Numbered from the stretch's first letter, positions 1 through 6,756 are shown. The stretch is DNA of 6,844 nt from Anaerolineae bacterium (GCA_027036755.1 JALWDV010000760.1:1-6844), one strand, 5' to 3'. Numbers and translations: made by a program. The notes: generated from the sequence alone by a model not told the origin.

Positions 1-11
1 GCCCTGGCCGC

Positions 12-147
12 TGGACTTGGCCCCCACCCCGGCCCTCCCCCGCCAGTCGCTTCGCTCCTTTGCAGGGGAGGGAGCCGCTGGTTTGCAAAGTTTTTTGCAG
101 ACAGAGAGGTCTTCCCCCCCGCTTGCGGGGGGGAGCGAGGGGGGGCC
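12..147. repeat. GC-rich inverted repeats upstream of proA
   Basis: Two hairpin-forming blocks made of C and G runs lie here. The first pairs GGCCCTCCCC near 31-40 imperfectly with GGGGAGGGAGCC near 64-75. The second is a nearly perfect hairpin, with CCCCCCCG at 114-121 pairing with CGGGGGGG at 126-133 across a CTTG loop, followed by another run of seven G at 139-145. The blocks resemble each other (CTCCCCC arms, loops around CGC/TGC), so they look like two diverged copies of one intergenic repeat. I see no gene in 1-227. The open reading frame running in from a TTG at 60 is only an upstream extension of proA through this repeat. Confidence 0.6.
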
Positions 148-227
148 TGCCGCAGCAGAAGCCAAGCCGCCGAAAACAGACAGACTACCATAGCAGTTAC
201 CTCATCTCACTCAAATTCACTAGCATC

Positions 228-1490
228 ATGTCTGAAAATCCCCTCATTCCCATGGGCCAGCGGGCGAAAGAAGCCGCCCGCATTCTGGCCAACGCCTCAA
301 CCGAAACCAAGAACAGGCTGCTTCACACCCTGGCCGATGGGCTGAAGACCCACGAGGACGCGATTTTGGCCGCCAATGCGCGTGATCTCGAAGACGCCAG
401 GGCCGCGGGCCTGCGGGATAATCTCATCGACCGCATGACGCTGACGCCCGCCCGCCTGGAGAATATCGCCAGCGACACCCGCAATGTGGCGCTTCTGCCT
501 GATCCCGTGGGGGAATCCTTTGATGGCCGGGTGTTGCCCAACGGTCTGCGCGTCAGCAAACGTCGCACGCCCCTGGGCGTCATCGGTCTCATCTACGAGG
601 CCCGCCCCAACGTGACGGTGGATATCGCCGCGCTGAGTCTCAAGACGGGCAACGCGGCCATCATGCGGGGCAGCAGCGAGATCCGTCGCAGCAACATGGC
701 CATTATGACGGTCATTCACGAAGCTCTGGAGAAGACGGGCTTGCCGCAAGACGCGGTGCAATACATCGAAGACCCGGATCGGGCCATGGTGGGGCATCTG
801 CTCACCCTGCACGATTACGTGGACATGATCATCCCCCGCGGCGGCGCTGGCCTGCACGATTACTGTCGCCGCAACAGCACTATTCCCGTCATCACCGGCG
901 GCATCGGCATCAATCACATCTTTGTGGATGCCAGCGCCAATTTGAAACAGGCCGTCCCCATCATCCACAACGCCAAGATTCAGCGCCCCAGCGTGTGCAA
1001 TGCGCTGGACACCCTGTTGGTGCACGAAGCCGTGGCCGAGGGATTTTTACCCAAAGTGGTCGAGCGGCTGGGGCGGGATGGCGTCACTTTTCGGGCCGAA
1101 GAGCGGGCCTACGCCATCGTCGGCGATGATCCAGCGGTGTCGCCCGCGGGCCCGGAGGATTTCGACACCGAGTGGCTATCGCTGGTGTTGGGATTGAAGG
1201 TGGTTTCGGGCCTGGACGAGGCTCTGGAGCACATCCGCCAGCACGCCACCCATCATTCGGACAGCATTCTCACCAACGATTGGGGCAACGCCCAGCGATT
1301 TCTCGATGAGGTGGATAGCGCCGCGGTGTATGTCAACGCCTCGACTCGATTCACCGATGGCGCGCAGTTGGGCTTGGGGGCCGAAGTGGCTATCAGCACT
1401 CAGAAACTGCACGCCCGCGGGCCCATGGGGCTGAAAGAGCTCACCACCTACAAATGGATCATCCTGGGAGATGGCCATGTCCGGCCTTGA
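228..1490 (+). CDS. proA: Gamma-glutamyl phosphate reductase (glutamate-5-semialdehyde dehydrogenase)
   Basis: ProA reduces gamma-glutamyl phosphate to glutamate-5-semialdehyde with NADPH, the second step of proline synthesis from glutamate, in the cytoplasm. The 420-residue product matches the usual length of about 417 and aligns along its whole length with the family from memory. It has [20 protein letters not shown] in the cofactor-binding half, the RGGAGLH segment, the catalytic cysteine at residue 257 in [14 protein letters not shown], and the C-terminal [28 protein letters not shown] and ELTTYKW blocks. I chose the ATG at 228 because family homology begins there. The frame continues upstream to a TTG at 60, but only through GC-rich repeat. 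No good Shine-Dalgarno site precedes 228. One oddity is that [11 protein letters not shown] has Asn where E. coli ProA has Cys (GVCHIYVD); this is not the catalytic Cys. proB is not in the window. The 3' end overlaps the next gene. Confidence 0.97.
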   Translation: MSENPLIPMGQRAKEAARILANASTETKNRLLHTLADGLKTHEDAILAANARDLEDARAAGLRDNLIDRMTLTPARLENIASDTRNVALLPDPVGESFDGRVLPNGLRVSKRRTPLGVIGLIYEARPNVTVDIAALSLKTGNAAIMRGSSEIRRSNMAIMTVIHEALEKTGLPQDAVQYIEDPDRAMVGHLLTLHDYVDMIIPRGGAGLHDYCRRNSTIPVITGGIGINHIFVDASANLKQAVPIIHNAKIQRPSVCNALDTLLVHEAVAEGFLPKVVERLGRDGVTFRAEERAYAIVGDDPAVSPAGPEDFDTEWLSLVLGLKVVSGLDEALEHIRQHATHHSDSILTNDWGNAQRFLDEVDSAAVYVNASTRFTDGAQLGLGAEVAISTQKLHARGPMGLKELTTYKWIILGDGHVRP

Positions 1491-2145
1491 ACGGTGGCGG
1501 GAATCTGCAAAAAAAGCCTGGGGGCAATGGCGAATCCGCCTGGCCCGCCTGGCGCCTGGCCCGAAGATCGCACCGGATCAGCTCGCTGAAGCCGACCCGG
1601 TCGCTCGCTGGCGGGCCTTGCGCGCGCTGATGCAACATCCTCGCCCCGACCTGCTTCCCGCCCTCCTGGCGCTGACCGAGGACCCTGACGAGCTGGTTCG
1701 GGCCGAGGTCGCAGATGTGCTGGTTTCATGGGGCCCGGATGTGGCGCTGGAGCCGGTGCGTCGGGCTCTGGCGGATCACCCTGCGCCGGCTTCAGCGGAG
1801 ATTCTGCTGACCATCCTCGCCCGCCTGCCCGACCCCGCCCATCGCGACGCCCTCTGGCCCTGGCTGGAACACGAGGATGCAATGGTGCGGGCCGCCGCGT
1901 TCATGGCGTTGGCGGCTTTGTGCGAGAACGACGATCTGCCGCGATTGGAGGAGGCGCTGGCGGAAGGCGGGATTCACGCGCAGCGGGCCATCCTGACGAC
2001 GTTATGCGCGCCCGAAGCCGGGCCGCTGGCCGAGCGGGCGCTGGCTTCCTCCGATCCCATCGTGCGTCAGCGCGCGGCGCAGGCCGGGCCTCGCATCCAG
2101 CGCAAACTGGAGGCCGCGCACAAAGCTGAGAAAGCGCAGGTGTGA
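1477..2145 (+). CDS. HEAT-repeat protein, overlaps proA
   Basis: This is a 222-residue all-helical repeat protein of unknown specific function. HEAT-like units of about 30 residues follow one another: roughly 39-69 ([16 protein letters not shown]), 70-100 ([16 protein letters not shown]), 101-131, 132-163 ([17 protein letters not shown]) and a weaker C-terminal pair to about 205. Each has the Asp/Pro-x-x-Val-Arg-x-x-Ala pattern of HEAT or PBS-lyase-type repeats. Such proteins usually act as protein-binding scaffolds. The N-terminal 25 residues are basic and Trp-rich, and the tail is Lys/Ala-rich. There is no signal peptide, so it is probably cytoplasmic. Two in-frame ATGs exist, at 1471 and 1477. 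I prefer 1477 because GGGAG at 1466-1470 sits 6 nt before it, while that motif abuts 1471. The 14-nt overlap with proA suggests translational coupling. No catalytic residues are recognised, and a role in proline metabolism is not implied by the sequence itself. Confidence 0.88.
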   Translation: MSGLERWRESAKKAWGQWRIRLARLAPGPKIAPDQLAEADPVARWRALRALMQHPRPDLLPALLALTEDPDELVRAEVADVLVSWGPDVALEPVRRALADHPAPASAEILLTILARLPDPAHRDALWPWLEHEDAMVRAAAFMALAALCENDDLPRLEEALAEGGIHAQRAILTTLCAPEAGPLAERALASSDPIVRQRAAQAGPRIQRKLEAAHKAEKAQV

Positions 2146-2216
2146 TCGAACGCGCTTTTGGGGGGGCTAGTACACGAAGGCCGAAATGATTGTATGGTTT
2201 GCTATGATAATGCGCC

Positions 2217-2246
2217 GCGCCGGATCGTACATCCGGCGCACTTTTT
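2217..2246 (+). terminator. Intrinsic terminator of proA-HEAT unit
   Basis: A perfect 9-bp stem, GCGCCGGAT (2217-2225) with ATCCGGCGC (2231-2239), closes a 5-nt CGTAC loop and is followed after two bases by five T (2242-2246). It lies about 70 bp after the HEAT gene stop, where a rho-independent terminator for the proA transcript is expected. The stem shares the CCGGAT core with the repeat just downstream, so the terminator may itself derive from that repeat family. Confidence 0.75.
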
Positions 2247-2256
2247 CGCTTAACCC

Positions 2257-2311
2257 GCCGGATTGCGAATCCGGCTGGATGCAGAGAGCTCTCAGGGAGG
2301 ATTCGCAATCC
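2257..2311. repeat. GGATTGCGAATCC palindrome pair
   Basis: GCCGGATT (2257-2264) and AATCCGGC (2268-2275) form an 8-bp stem with a GCG loop. The 13-mer GGATTGCGAATCC (2260-2272) recurs as its exact reverse complement, GGATTCGCAATCC, at 2299-2311. The two could therefore instead form one 13-bp stem with a 26-nt loop. A 10-bp palindrome, GAGAGCTCTC, sits between them at 2284-2293. The block lies in the gap before the molybdoenzyme gene and looks like a dispersed intergenic repeat. The reading frame of that gene is open through the block from a TTG at 2263, but the block does not look coding. Confidence 0.7.
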
Positions 2312-2373
2312 ACCCGGCATCTCACCCCCTGAAATCCAAAGGAATCTCCTTAACTCATTTTGGACGCACCCTT

Positions 2374-4551
2374 ATGACTTCCTCCCCCACCCTCATCACC
2401 GGCGTTTGCCCCCACGATTGCCCCGACACCTGTGCCTGGCAGATCACCGTCGATCCCGCCACCGGCCGCGCCATCCGCATCCAGGGGCGCCCCGATCACC
2501 CCATCACCCGTGGGCGGTTGTGCGGCAAGGTGGACCGCTACCTGGAGCGCACCTATCATCCCGACCGCCTGACCACGCCCCTGAAGCGGGTGGGGCCCAA
2601 GGGGGCGGGCCGGTTTCAGCCCATCGGCTGGGAGCAGGCCATTCGCGAGATCAGCGAGCGCCTGGGCGAGATCGTCGCCCGCTATGGCTCCGAGGCGGTC
2701 ATGCCCTTCTCCTACGCCGGAACCATGGGCGTGCTCCAGGGCGAAGGCATGGCCGCCCGTTTCTTCAACCGCCTGGGCGCGACGCGGCTGGCCCGCACCA
2801 TCTGCGCCCAGGCCGGCTTCGAAGGCTTCCAATACGTCACCGGCCGCGTCATCGGCCCCGCGCCCGGAGACTTCGCCCACGCGCAGCTCATTCTCATCTG
2901 GGGCAACAATACGCTCACCAGCAACATGCACCTGTGGCCCTTCATCCTGCAGGCCCGCAAGCGCGGCGCGCCCGTCATTGTCATCGATCCGGCCCGCACC
3001 CGCACCGCCCGCGCCGCGGATGAATGGATTCCCATCCGGCCGGGGACCGATGGCGCGCTGGCTCTGGCCATGATGCACGTGATTGTCGCCGAAGACCTGG
3101 TGGATCGCGATTATGTGCGGCTCTACACCACGGGCTTCGAGGCGTTGCAGGCGCGGGTGCAGGCGTTCCCGCCCGCCTGGGCCGAGGAAATGACAGGCGT
3201 CCCTGCTGAGCGCATCGTGCGACTGGCTCGTGAGTACGCCGCGGCCCGGCCCGCGGTCATCCGCGTCAATTACGGCCTGCAACGTCACGCCGCGGGCGGC
3301 ATGGCCATGCGCAACATCGCCACCCTGCCGGCGCTGGTCGGGCACTGGCGCTATCGCGGCGGGGGCGTCATGCTCAGCGCCAGCGGCGCATTTCATCTGG
3401 ACAAAAGTGCGCTCAAGCGCACTGGCCTGCTGGGCGAGCGCCAGCCCCGCACCCTGAACATGATCCGCCTGGGCGACGCGCTGAGCCTGGATCCGGAACG
3501 TCGCGCCCGCGCGCATTATGCGCCCAGGCCCGTGGACCGCAAGCCAGCGCCCGAAGACGCGGGCCCGCCCGTGATGGCCCTCATGGTCTACAACAGCAAC
3601 CCTGCCGCGGTCGCGCCCGACCAGAACGCGGTGCGCGCGGGCCTGGCCCGGGAAGACCTGCTCACCGTCGTGCTGGAGCATTTCCAGACCGACACCGCGG
3701 ACTACGCCGACTACGTGCTCCCCGCCACCACCCAGCTCGAACACTGGGATATCCTCAAGCCTTACGGGCATCTTTATCTGGCCCTGAACCGGCCCGCCAT
3801 TGCCCCCGTGGGCGAGAGCCTGTCCAACAGCGAGATATTCCGTCGCCTGGCCCGGGGGATGGGTTTCGATGACGACGCGTTCGGGCAGGATGACGTCAGC
3901 ATCCTGCGGGAATTCATCGAGGCCCAAACCCACCCCACCATGGCCGGGATTACATGGGAGCGGCTGTTGGCGGAGGGCTTTGTGCGTCTGACCCTGCCCG
4001 AGCCCTTCCTCCCCTTCGCCGAGGGGTTTCCCACGGATGACGGCAAGTGCCAGCTTTACAGCCAGCGCATGGCGGACGACGGCTACGATCCCCTTCCAGC
4101 CTGGACGCCACCCAACTGGCTGAGTTCGCAATCCCAAATTCCAAATTCCAAATCCAAAATCCAAAATCCAAATTTTCTTACCCTCATCTCTCCCCCTGCG
4201 CACAATTTTCTCAACACCACCTTCGCCAACCTGGCGCGCTTTCGTCGTCGCGAAGGCGAACCCCTGGTGTGGATTCATCCCGAAGACGCCCGGGCCCGGG
4301 ACATCTCGGAAGGCGACGCCGTCATCCTGGAAAACGAAAACGGGCGGGTGCAACTCACCGCGCGGGTGACGGAGGACGTGATGCCGGGCGTGCTGCTGGC
4401 TCCCACCATTTGGTGGGCCAAGCTCAGCTCCGATGGCCGCAACGTCAACTGGCTCGTCTCGCAGGATGAAACCGACATGGGCGGCAGCCCCACCTTTTAC
4501 GATGTGCAGGTGACGGTGCAGAAGACATCAACTCTATCCGGGCCTTCGTGA
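2374..4551 (+). CDS. Molybdopterin oxidoreductase with [4Fe-4S] site (DMSO reductase superfamily, YyaE/MopB_3-like)
   Basis: This is a 725-residue single-chain Mo/W-bis-MGD enzyme of unknown substrate. Cluster ligands are Cys12, 16, 20 and 50 (CPHDCPDTC, then GRLCGK). Lys52 fits the family lysine between cluster and pterin. Pterin-binding blocks are IWGNN (175-179), [16 protein letters not shown] (203-218) with [10 protein letters not shown] (222-231), and [18 protein letters not shown] (439-456). The C-terminal molybdopterin-binding domain runs from about 602 to 722 ([19 protein letters not shown] and [13 protein letters not shown]). No Tat signal is present, so it is cytoplasmic. The slot that holds SeCys, Cys or Ser in relatives appears to be Gly148 ([10 protein letters not shown]). 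ATG 2374 is chosen because homology begins just after it. The longer frame from TTG 2263 reads through palindromic repeats, and no strong Shine-Dalgarno site helps. Residues 586-601 are encoded by an inserted AT-rich repeat. No electron-transfer partner gene is adjacent. Family membership is firm; the reaction is not known. Confidence 0.93.
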   Translation: MTSSPTLITGVCPHDCPDTCAWQITVDPATGRAIRIQGRPDHPITRGRLCGKVDRYLERTYHPDRLTTPLKRVGPKGAGRFQPIGWEQAIREISERLGEIVARYGSEAVMPFSYAGTMGVLQGEGMAARFFNRLGATRLARTICAQAGFEGFQYVTGRVIGPAPGDFAHAQLILIWGNNTLTSNMHLWPFILQARKRGAPVIVIDPARTRTARAADEWIPIRPGTDGALALAMMHVIVAEDLVDRDYVRLYTTGFEALQARVQAFPPAWAEEMTGVPAERIVRLAREYAAARPAVIRVNYGLQRHAAGGMAMRNIATLPALVGHWRYRGGGVMLSASGAFHLDKSALKRTGLLGERQPRTLNMIRLGDALSLDPERRARAHYAPRPVDRKPAPEDAGPPVMALMVYNSNPAAVAPDQNAVRAGLAREDLLTVVLEHFQTDTADYADYVLPATTQLEHWDILKPYGHLYLALNRPAIAPVGESLSNSEIFRRLARGMGFDDDAFGQDDVSILREFIEAQTHPTMAGITWERLLAEGFVRLTLPEPFLPFAEGFPTDDGKCQLYSQRMADDGYDPLPAWTPPNWLSSQSQIPNSKSKIQNPNFLTLISPPAHNFLNTTFANLARFRRREGEPLVWIHPEDARARDISEGDAVILENENGRVQLTARVTEDVMPGVLLAPTIWWAKLSSDGRNVNWLVSQDETDMGGSPTFYDVQVTVQKTSTLSGPS
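4129..4176. repeat. CCAAATT-type repeat array inside the molybdoenzyme gene
   Basis: Six imperfect units (CCAAATT, CCAAATT, CCAAAT, CCAAAAT, CCAAAAT, CCAAATTTT) occupy 4134-4176, preceded by CAATC. The block is AT-rich inside a strongly GC-rich gene. Arrays of this kind are normally intergenic in Chloroflexota and some other genomes (recollection). Here the 48 bp form exactly 16 sense codons with no stop, giving Gln/Ser/Asn/Lys-rich residues 586-601. They lie between the proline-rich linker (PAWTPPNW) and the conserved start of the C-terminal domain ([13 protein letters not shown]). Confidence 0.85.
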
Positions 4552-4610
4552 TGTCGCGATGGGCGGAGATGGAAGACGGGAGCGGGAACGCGGCGAGCCT
4601 CCAGAAGCGA

Positions 4611-4991
4611 TCAGTCTCGTGTGCCGCGTTGCTTGCGGCGCAATGAATTCACCAGATCCCGAACATAGTTGGGCCGTGCGATGCCTTTGGCCGATAACTC
4701 ATAGCGATCGGTTCCGGCCGAAGCGAACTTGATGTCGCCATAGCCCAGCAGGCGCTGATAAAACCGCTGCTCGATATCCACCGCCCGGATGTCGGAGATG
4801 AAGATCTCCCGGATGTCCTTGTTCAAGATGCCCGTTTCGAGGATAACCTGCCGGTTGGTGATGTGCAGGAGCTTGGAATAGCGTTGCCAGATGGCTATGA
4901 ATATGGGGAAGATCAGCCAACCGAAGGCGAAGAGCCAGACATAATTCCACCACGACGGGCGAGCCTTGTAGATGGTTCTGTTGTACGACAT
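4611..4991 (-). CDS. Membrane-anchored bacterial PH-domain protein (bPH_2 / YdbS-like)
   Basis: This 126-residue protein has one long hydrophobic segment at about 14-36 (WWNYVWLFAFGWLIFPIFIAIW) followed by a single bacterial PH-like domain at about 38-118. The domain shows the family pattern: HITNRQVILETGILNK, then EIFISDIRAVDIEQRFYQRLLGYGDIKFASAG, then GIARPNYVRDLVNSL, as in PF03703 (formerly DUF304). Such proteins are membrane-associated and their molecular role is mostly unknown. The start is supported by GAGAGG at 5005-5000 on the minus strand, 8 nt before the ATG. A consensus TATAAT lies 45 nt upstream of the start. The gene converges on the molybdoenzyme gene with a 59-bp gap in which I see no clear terminator. 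The next minus-strand gene, 290 bp upstream, encodes a related but more diverged architecture. Confidence 0.88.
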   Translation of the reverse strand: MSYNRTIYKARPSWWNYVWLFAFGWLIFPIFIAIWQRYSKLLHITNRQVILETGILNKDIREIFISDIRAVDIEQRFYQRLLGYGDIKFASAGTDRYELSAKGIARPNYVRDLVNSLRRKQRGTRD

Positions 4992-5036
4992 GTTCGAAAC
5001 CTCTCACCACGATGTTATGTTTACGGGCTTTTTTTG

Positions 5037-5042
5037 ATTATA
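5037..5042 (-). promoter_or_regulatory. -10 box of a promoter for the PH-domain gene
   Basis: The minus strand reads a perfect TATAAT at 5042-5037, preceded by TG directly rather than by TGN. No good TTGACA-like -35 sits 16-18 bp upstream; the best placement, TCATTA at 5065-5060, matches at two positions only. The location fits a start site about 35-40 nt before the GAGAGG ribosome site of the 4611-4991 gene, so that gene probably has its own promoter. Confidence 0.45.
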
Positions 5043-5130
5043 CATCCACCGCGCCGAAATAATGAGATCGGCCGACGAAAAAAATCACTGAAAACGCGTA
5101 ACTGCTCAGGTAGCCTGATTCGGTCTGGAA

Positions 5131-5228
5131 AACGTCTTGCCACGAAGGCTCGAAAGAACGAAGGCACGAAGAAAATTTTTTATTTTTCCCTTTGCGCCTT
5201 AGTATCCTTAGTGTCCTTAGTGGTTTTG
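5131..5228. mobile_element. MITE-like palindromic repeat, copy 1
   Basis: This is an AT-rich non-coding element with imperfect inverted arms around an A/T core. The left arm is Lys-codon-like purine sequence (CCACGAAGG ... GGCACGAAG, 5140-5171). The right arm carries tandem TTAG-TRTCC units (CTTTGCGCC, then CTTAGTATC and CTTAGTGTC, 5190-5222). The core at 5165-5194 is identical, base for base over 30 nt, to 6793-6822 in the second copy, and both copies lie in the same orientation. It encodes no transposase, so any movement would need enzymes supplied elsewhere. It sits between the two PH-domain genes, downstream of one and upstream of the promoter of the other. It could also act as a terminator. 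Confidence 0.72.
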
Positions 5229-5244
5229 CCTTGCTATGTTAGTA

Positions 5245-5260
5245 GTTGCGAAAACGCAAC
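5245..5260. other. Small perfect hairpin
   Basis: GTTGCG (5245-5250) and CGCAAC (5255-5260) form a perfect 6-bp stem with an AAAA loop (TTTT on the minus strand). It lies 22 bp beyond the 3' end of the minus-strand gene at 5282-5707. It could stabilise the 3' end of that transcript, but no T-run follows on the minus strand, so it is not a standard intrinsic terminator. Confidence 0.4.
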
Positions 5261-5281
5261 GACAGCGCATTTCCCCGCCGA

Positions 5282-5707
5282 TCAACTGCTCGCCAGCGGA
5301 TATTGGCCGATTATCTGACTGAAGCCGCCCAGATTATCCAGCGTAACCACTTCGCTGCCCGGTTTGTAGATGATCAGGCTGCCTTTGTCCAGCATTTCAT
5401 CCCAGTCGCTCTGGATTAGCTGAATGGCCAGGTCGGGCTTGTTCAGGCAGTACGTATTTCGATATATCCAAAATCGCTGCACCTCAATGCACTGGGCCGT
5501 CACGCTCACCTGGAAGCCGCGCCATTTCACGATATCCAGCAGGCCGATTACGATGAAAAAGATCGCCGCGCCTTCGCAAAAGCCTTTCAGCGAAAACGCT
5601 TTTTGTGCGGGGAGCGCTCGCATTTCCAACAAAAAGAGAAGGCTGGCGAAAAACAGCAGGATATCGGGCAATAGTGTGATTGTGTGGCGTCGGAGGATGA
5701 TCTTCAT
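5282..5707 (-). CDS. Small two-TM membrane protein with degenerate PH-like domain
   Basis: This 141-residue protein has two hydrophobic segments, about 10-28 (TITLLPDILLFFASLLFLL) and 45-62 (EGAAIFFIVIGLLDIVKW), followed by a soluble beta-rich tail of about 75 residues. The tail reads VSVTAQCIEVQRFWIYRNTYCLNKPDLAIQ, then LIIYKPGSEVVTLDNLGGFSQII. This layout resembles bacterial PH-domain (bPH_2) proteins, with a closing LDN-GGF-II segment where relatives have a short helix. The match is weaker than for the gene at 4611-4991, and it may be an unrelated small membrane protein. The start is well fixed: GGAGGTG at 5722-5716 on the minus strand lies 8 nt before the ATG at 5707. A longer reading from 5728 would translate the ribosome site itself. 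Function is unknown. The next gene, at 6004, is divergent. Confidence 0.8.
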   Translation of the reverse strand: MKIILRRHTITLLPDILLFFASLLFLLEMRALPAQKAFSLKGFCEGAAIFFIVIGLLDIVKWRGFQVSVTAQCIEVQRFWIYRNTYCLNKPDLAIQLIQSDWDEMLDKGSLIIYKPGSEVVTLDNLGGFSQIIGQYPLASS

Positions 5708-5715
5708 TTGAAATT

Positions 5716-5722
5716 CACCTCC
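5716..5722 (-). promoter_or_regulatory. Strong Shine-Dalgarno site deciding a start
   Basis: GGAGGTG on the minus strand, 8 nt before the ATG at 5707, is a near-perfect anti-16S match. It rules out the upstream in-frame ATG at 5728, whose first codons would overlap it. It is the best ribosome site in the window. Confidence 0.85.
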
Positions 5723-5913
5723 AGGCAAACGAGGAAATCTGAGTGCATTAGCTCGGGAACATCAACGACCTCCGGTCATGGAACTTTGGTTTCTAGTCTA
5801 AGTGTAACGGATATCCTCCGCTTCTTCCTGACGTCATGGGGGCGTTTGACCGACGGTTATCGGACGATAGCGCGACAATTCTCTCGTAAAGCTGACAAAG
5901 AGTCCTGCATCGT

Positions 5914-5942
5914 TTGTTGAGATGCGTTTTTTTGGATAGAAT
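5914..5942 (+). promoter_or_regulatory. Candidate sigma-70-type promoter for the gene at 6004
   Basis: TTGTTG (5914-5919) and TAGAAT (5937-5942) are separated by exactly 17 bp. The -10 matches the consensus at five of six positions and the -35 at three. Transcription would begin near 5949, leaving a leader of about 55 nt before the ATG at 6004. The rest of the 281-bp divergent gap (5723-6003) holds no gene I can support. Confidence 0.4.
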
Positions 5943-6003
5943 GATTACAGTCGTCTCGCAACAAGTTTCTGTTTCCTCCCTGCTTCATTCCAGGAATTCA
6001 TTC

Positions 6004-6621
6004 ATGTCCCACCATCAGGATGAACTCGATGCGTTGTTCCGGCGCATCGCCGATCTCTCGGACGAAAGCCTGATCTTGCTTTCGCAGTACATCAGCTTTC
6101 TCAAATGGCAGGAAGAGCAATGGCATTCGCCCGAGGAGTGGGGAGAGGCTGGGAAGGATAAAGTCGCGTGGGTGTTCGATCTTGTCGATCATTTTTCCCA
6201 GGCCCGGCAGGCCGCTACTGTCGATCCCAGGGGCATGGAGATCAAAGTGGCTCCCGCCAGTTGCGAGGGCGTCATTCGGCCCGCCATCTGGCAGCACCCG
6301 CCGGTGAAAGGAGAGGCGGTGCTGGAGTATCAGGTGATTGCGCCCATGGATGTGGATGTGCTGAAGATGAAATTCGCGGCGGGCGTGCGCGATGGCGCGC
6401 TGCTCTCCGGTGATAATCAGGTGGCTTTCCGGATTCGCGTCAATGGTCGCTTGCTGTGGACGCATCTCAAGGCTGAGGCCACCTGGGATGATTTCACCAT
6501 CGATCTGCCCTCGATGGCTGGACAAACCATGGTCATTCAGCTTATCACCGACGCCCTGGGCAATTCCCGCTGGAATTGGGCGGTCTGGGGCGAGCCTCAG
6601 GTCATCGGCCTGCGGCTTTAG
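6004..6621 (+). CDS. Uncharacterised protein with helical N-terminus and NPCBM-like beta domain
   Basis: This is a 205-residue protein of unknown function. Residues 5-40 (DELDALFRRIADLSDESLILLSQYISFLKWQEE) form an acidic helical segment recalling DUF2281-type regions of small antitoxin-like proteins. Residues of about 79-202 look like a beta-sandwich: VLEYQVIAPMDVDVLKMKFAAG, NQVAFRIRVNGRLLW, DDFTIDLPSMAGQTMVIQLITD and NWAVWGEPQVI. The order 'internal strand with RVNG, W, then L/I-rich strand, then W-A-W-x-E-P' is like NPCBM carbohydrate-binding modules, which end in DWADW-EP. There is no signal peptide or membrane segment, so unlike most such modules it appears cytoplasmic. The ATG at 6004 is preferred because AGGA (5992-5995) lies 8 nt before it. 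The upstream frame back to 5914 contains promoter-like sequence. The domain reading is from pattern memory and needs a profile search. Confidence 0.8.
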   Translation: MSHHQDELDALFRRIADLSDESLILLSQYISFLKWQEEQWHSPEEWGEAGKDKVAWVFDLVDHFSQARQAATVDPRGMEIKVAPASCEGVIRPAIWQHPPVKGEAVLEYQVIAPMDVDVLKMKFAAGVRDGALLSGDNQVAFRIRVNGRLLWTHLKAEATWDDFTIDLPSMAGQTMVIQLITDALGNSRWNWAVWGEPQVIGLRL

Positions 6622-6682
6622 CGCCGGTTATGAACTCCTTGTCAAATTCTAATCGTTTTCCTGTCATCCACCTTTCGATTCG

Positions 6683-6731
6683 CCGCGGATGACGCTGAAA
6701 AATCGGATCATCGCGGATTTTCGCAGAAAAA
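6683..6731 (+). repeat. CGCGGAT direct repeat with weak hairpin after the last gene
   Basis: Two diverged direct copies are visible: CGCGGATGACGCTGAAAAA (6684-6702) and CGCGGATTTTCGCAGAAAAA (6712-6731). CCGCGGATGA (6683-6692) can also pair with TCATCGCGG (6708-6716), with one bulged G, and is followed by ATTTTCG. This could serve as a poor terminator for the gene ending at 6621, but the T-run is short. It looks more like a dispersed intergenic repeat adjoining the MITE-like element. Confidence 0.4.
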
Positions 6732-6756
6732 AAGTAACTATACAGCTCCCTCTGCA

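Noticed and set aside
297..1025. A 242-codon minus-strand frame within proA
   Set aside because: It is a shadow of proA codon bias, with no family resemblance and no ribosome site considered convincing.
2263..2373. N-terminal extension of the molybdoenzyme from a TTG start
   Set aside because: The extra 37 codons come from palindromic repeat sequence, and family homology starts just after the ATG at 2374.
4134..4176. CRISPR-like array
   Set aside because: Units are 6-9 bp and contiguous without unique spacers, so it is a short tandem repeat.
2350..4353. A 667-codon open frame on the minus strand opposite the molybdoenzyme gene
   Set aside because: It is antisense to a gene with clear family motifs and has low-complexity Gly/Ala/His/Arg-rich composition and no recognisable domain. 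Such long antisense frames are expected opposite GC-rich codon usage.
4863..5318. A plus-strand 151-codon frame crossing the PH gene start and the MITE-like element
   Set aside because: It runs antisense through a supported gene, then through promoter and repeat sequence; its product has no recognisable domain.
5684..5920. A 78-codon plus-strand frame in the divergent gap
   Set aside because: It begins inside the minus-strand gene and has Ser/Thr/Arg-rich composition without motifs or a ribosome site.
5907..5933. Intrinsic terminator: GCATC/GATGC stem with seven T
   Set aside because: The stem is only 5 bp with a 9-nt loop, no plus-strand gene lies upstream, and the site overlaps the better promoter candidate for the gene at 6004.
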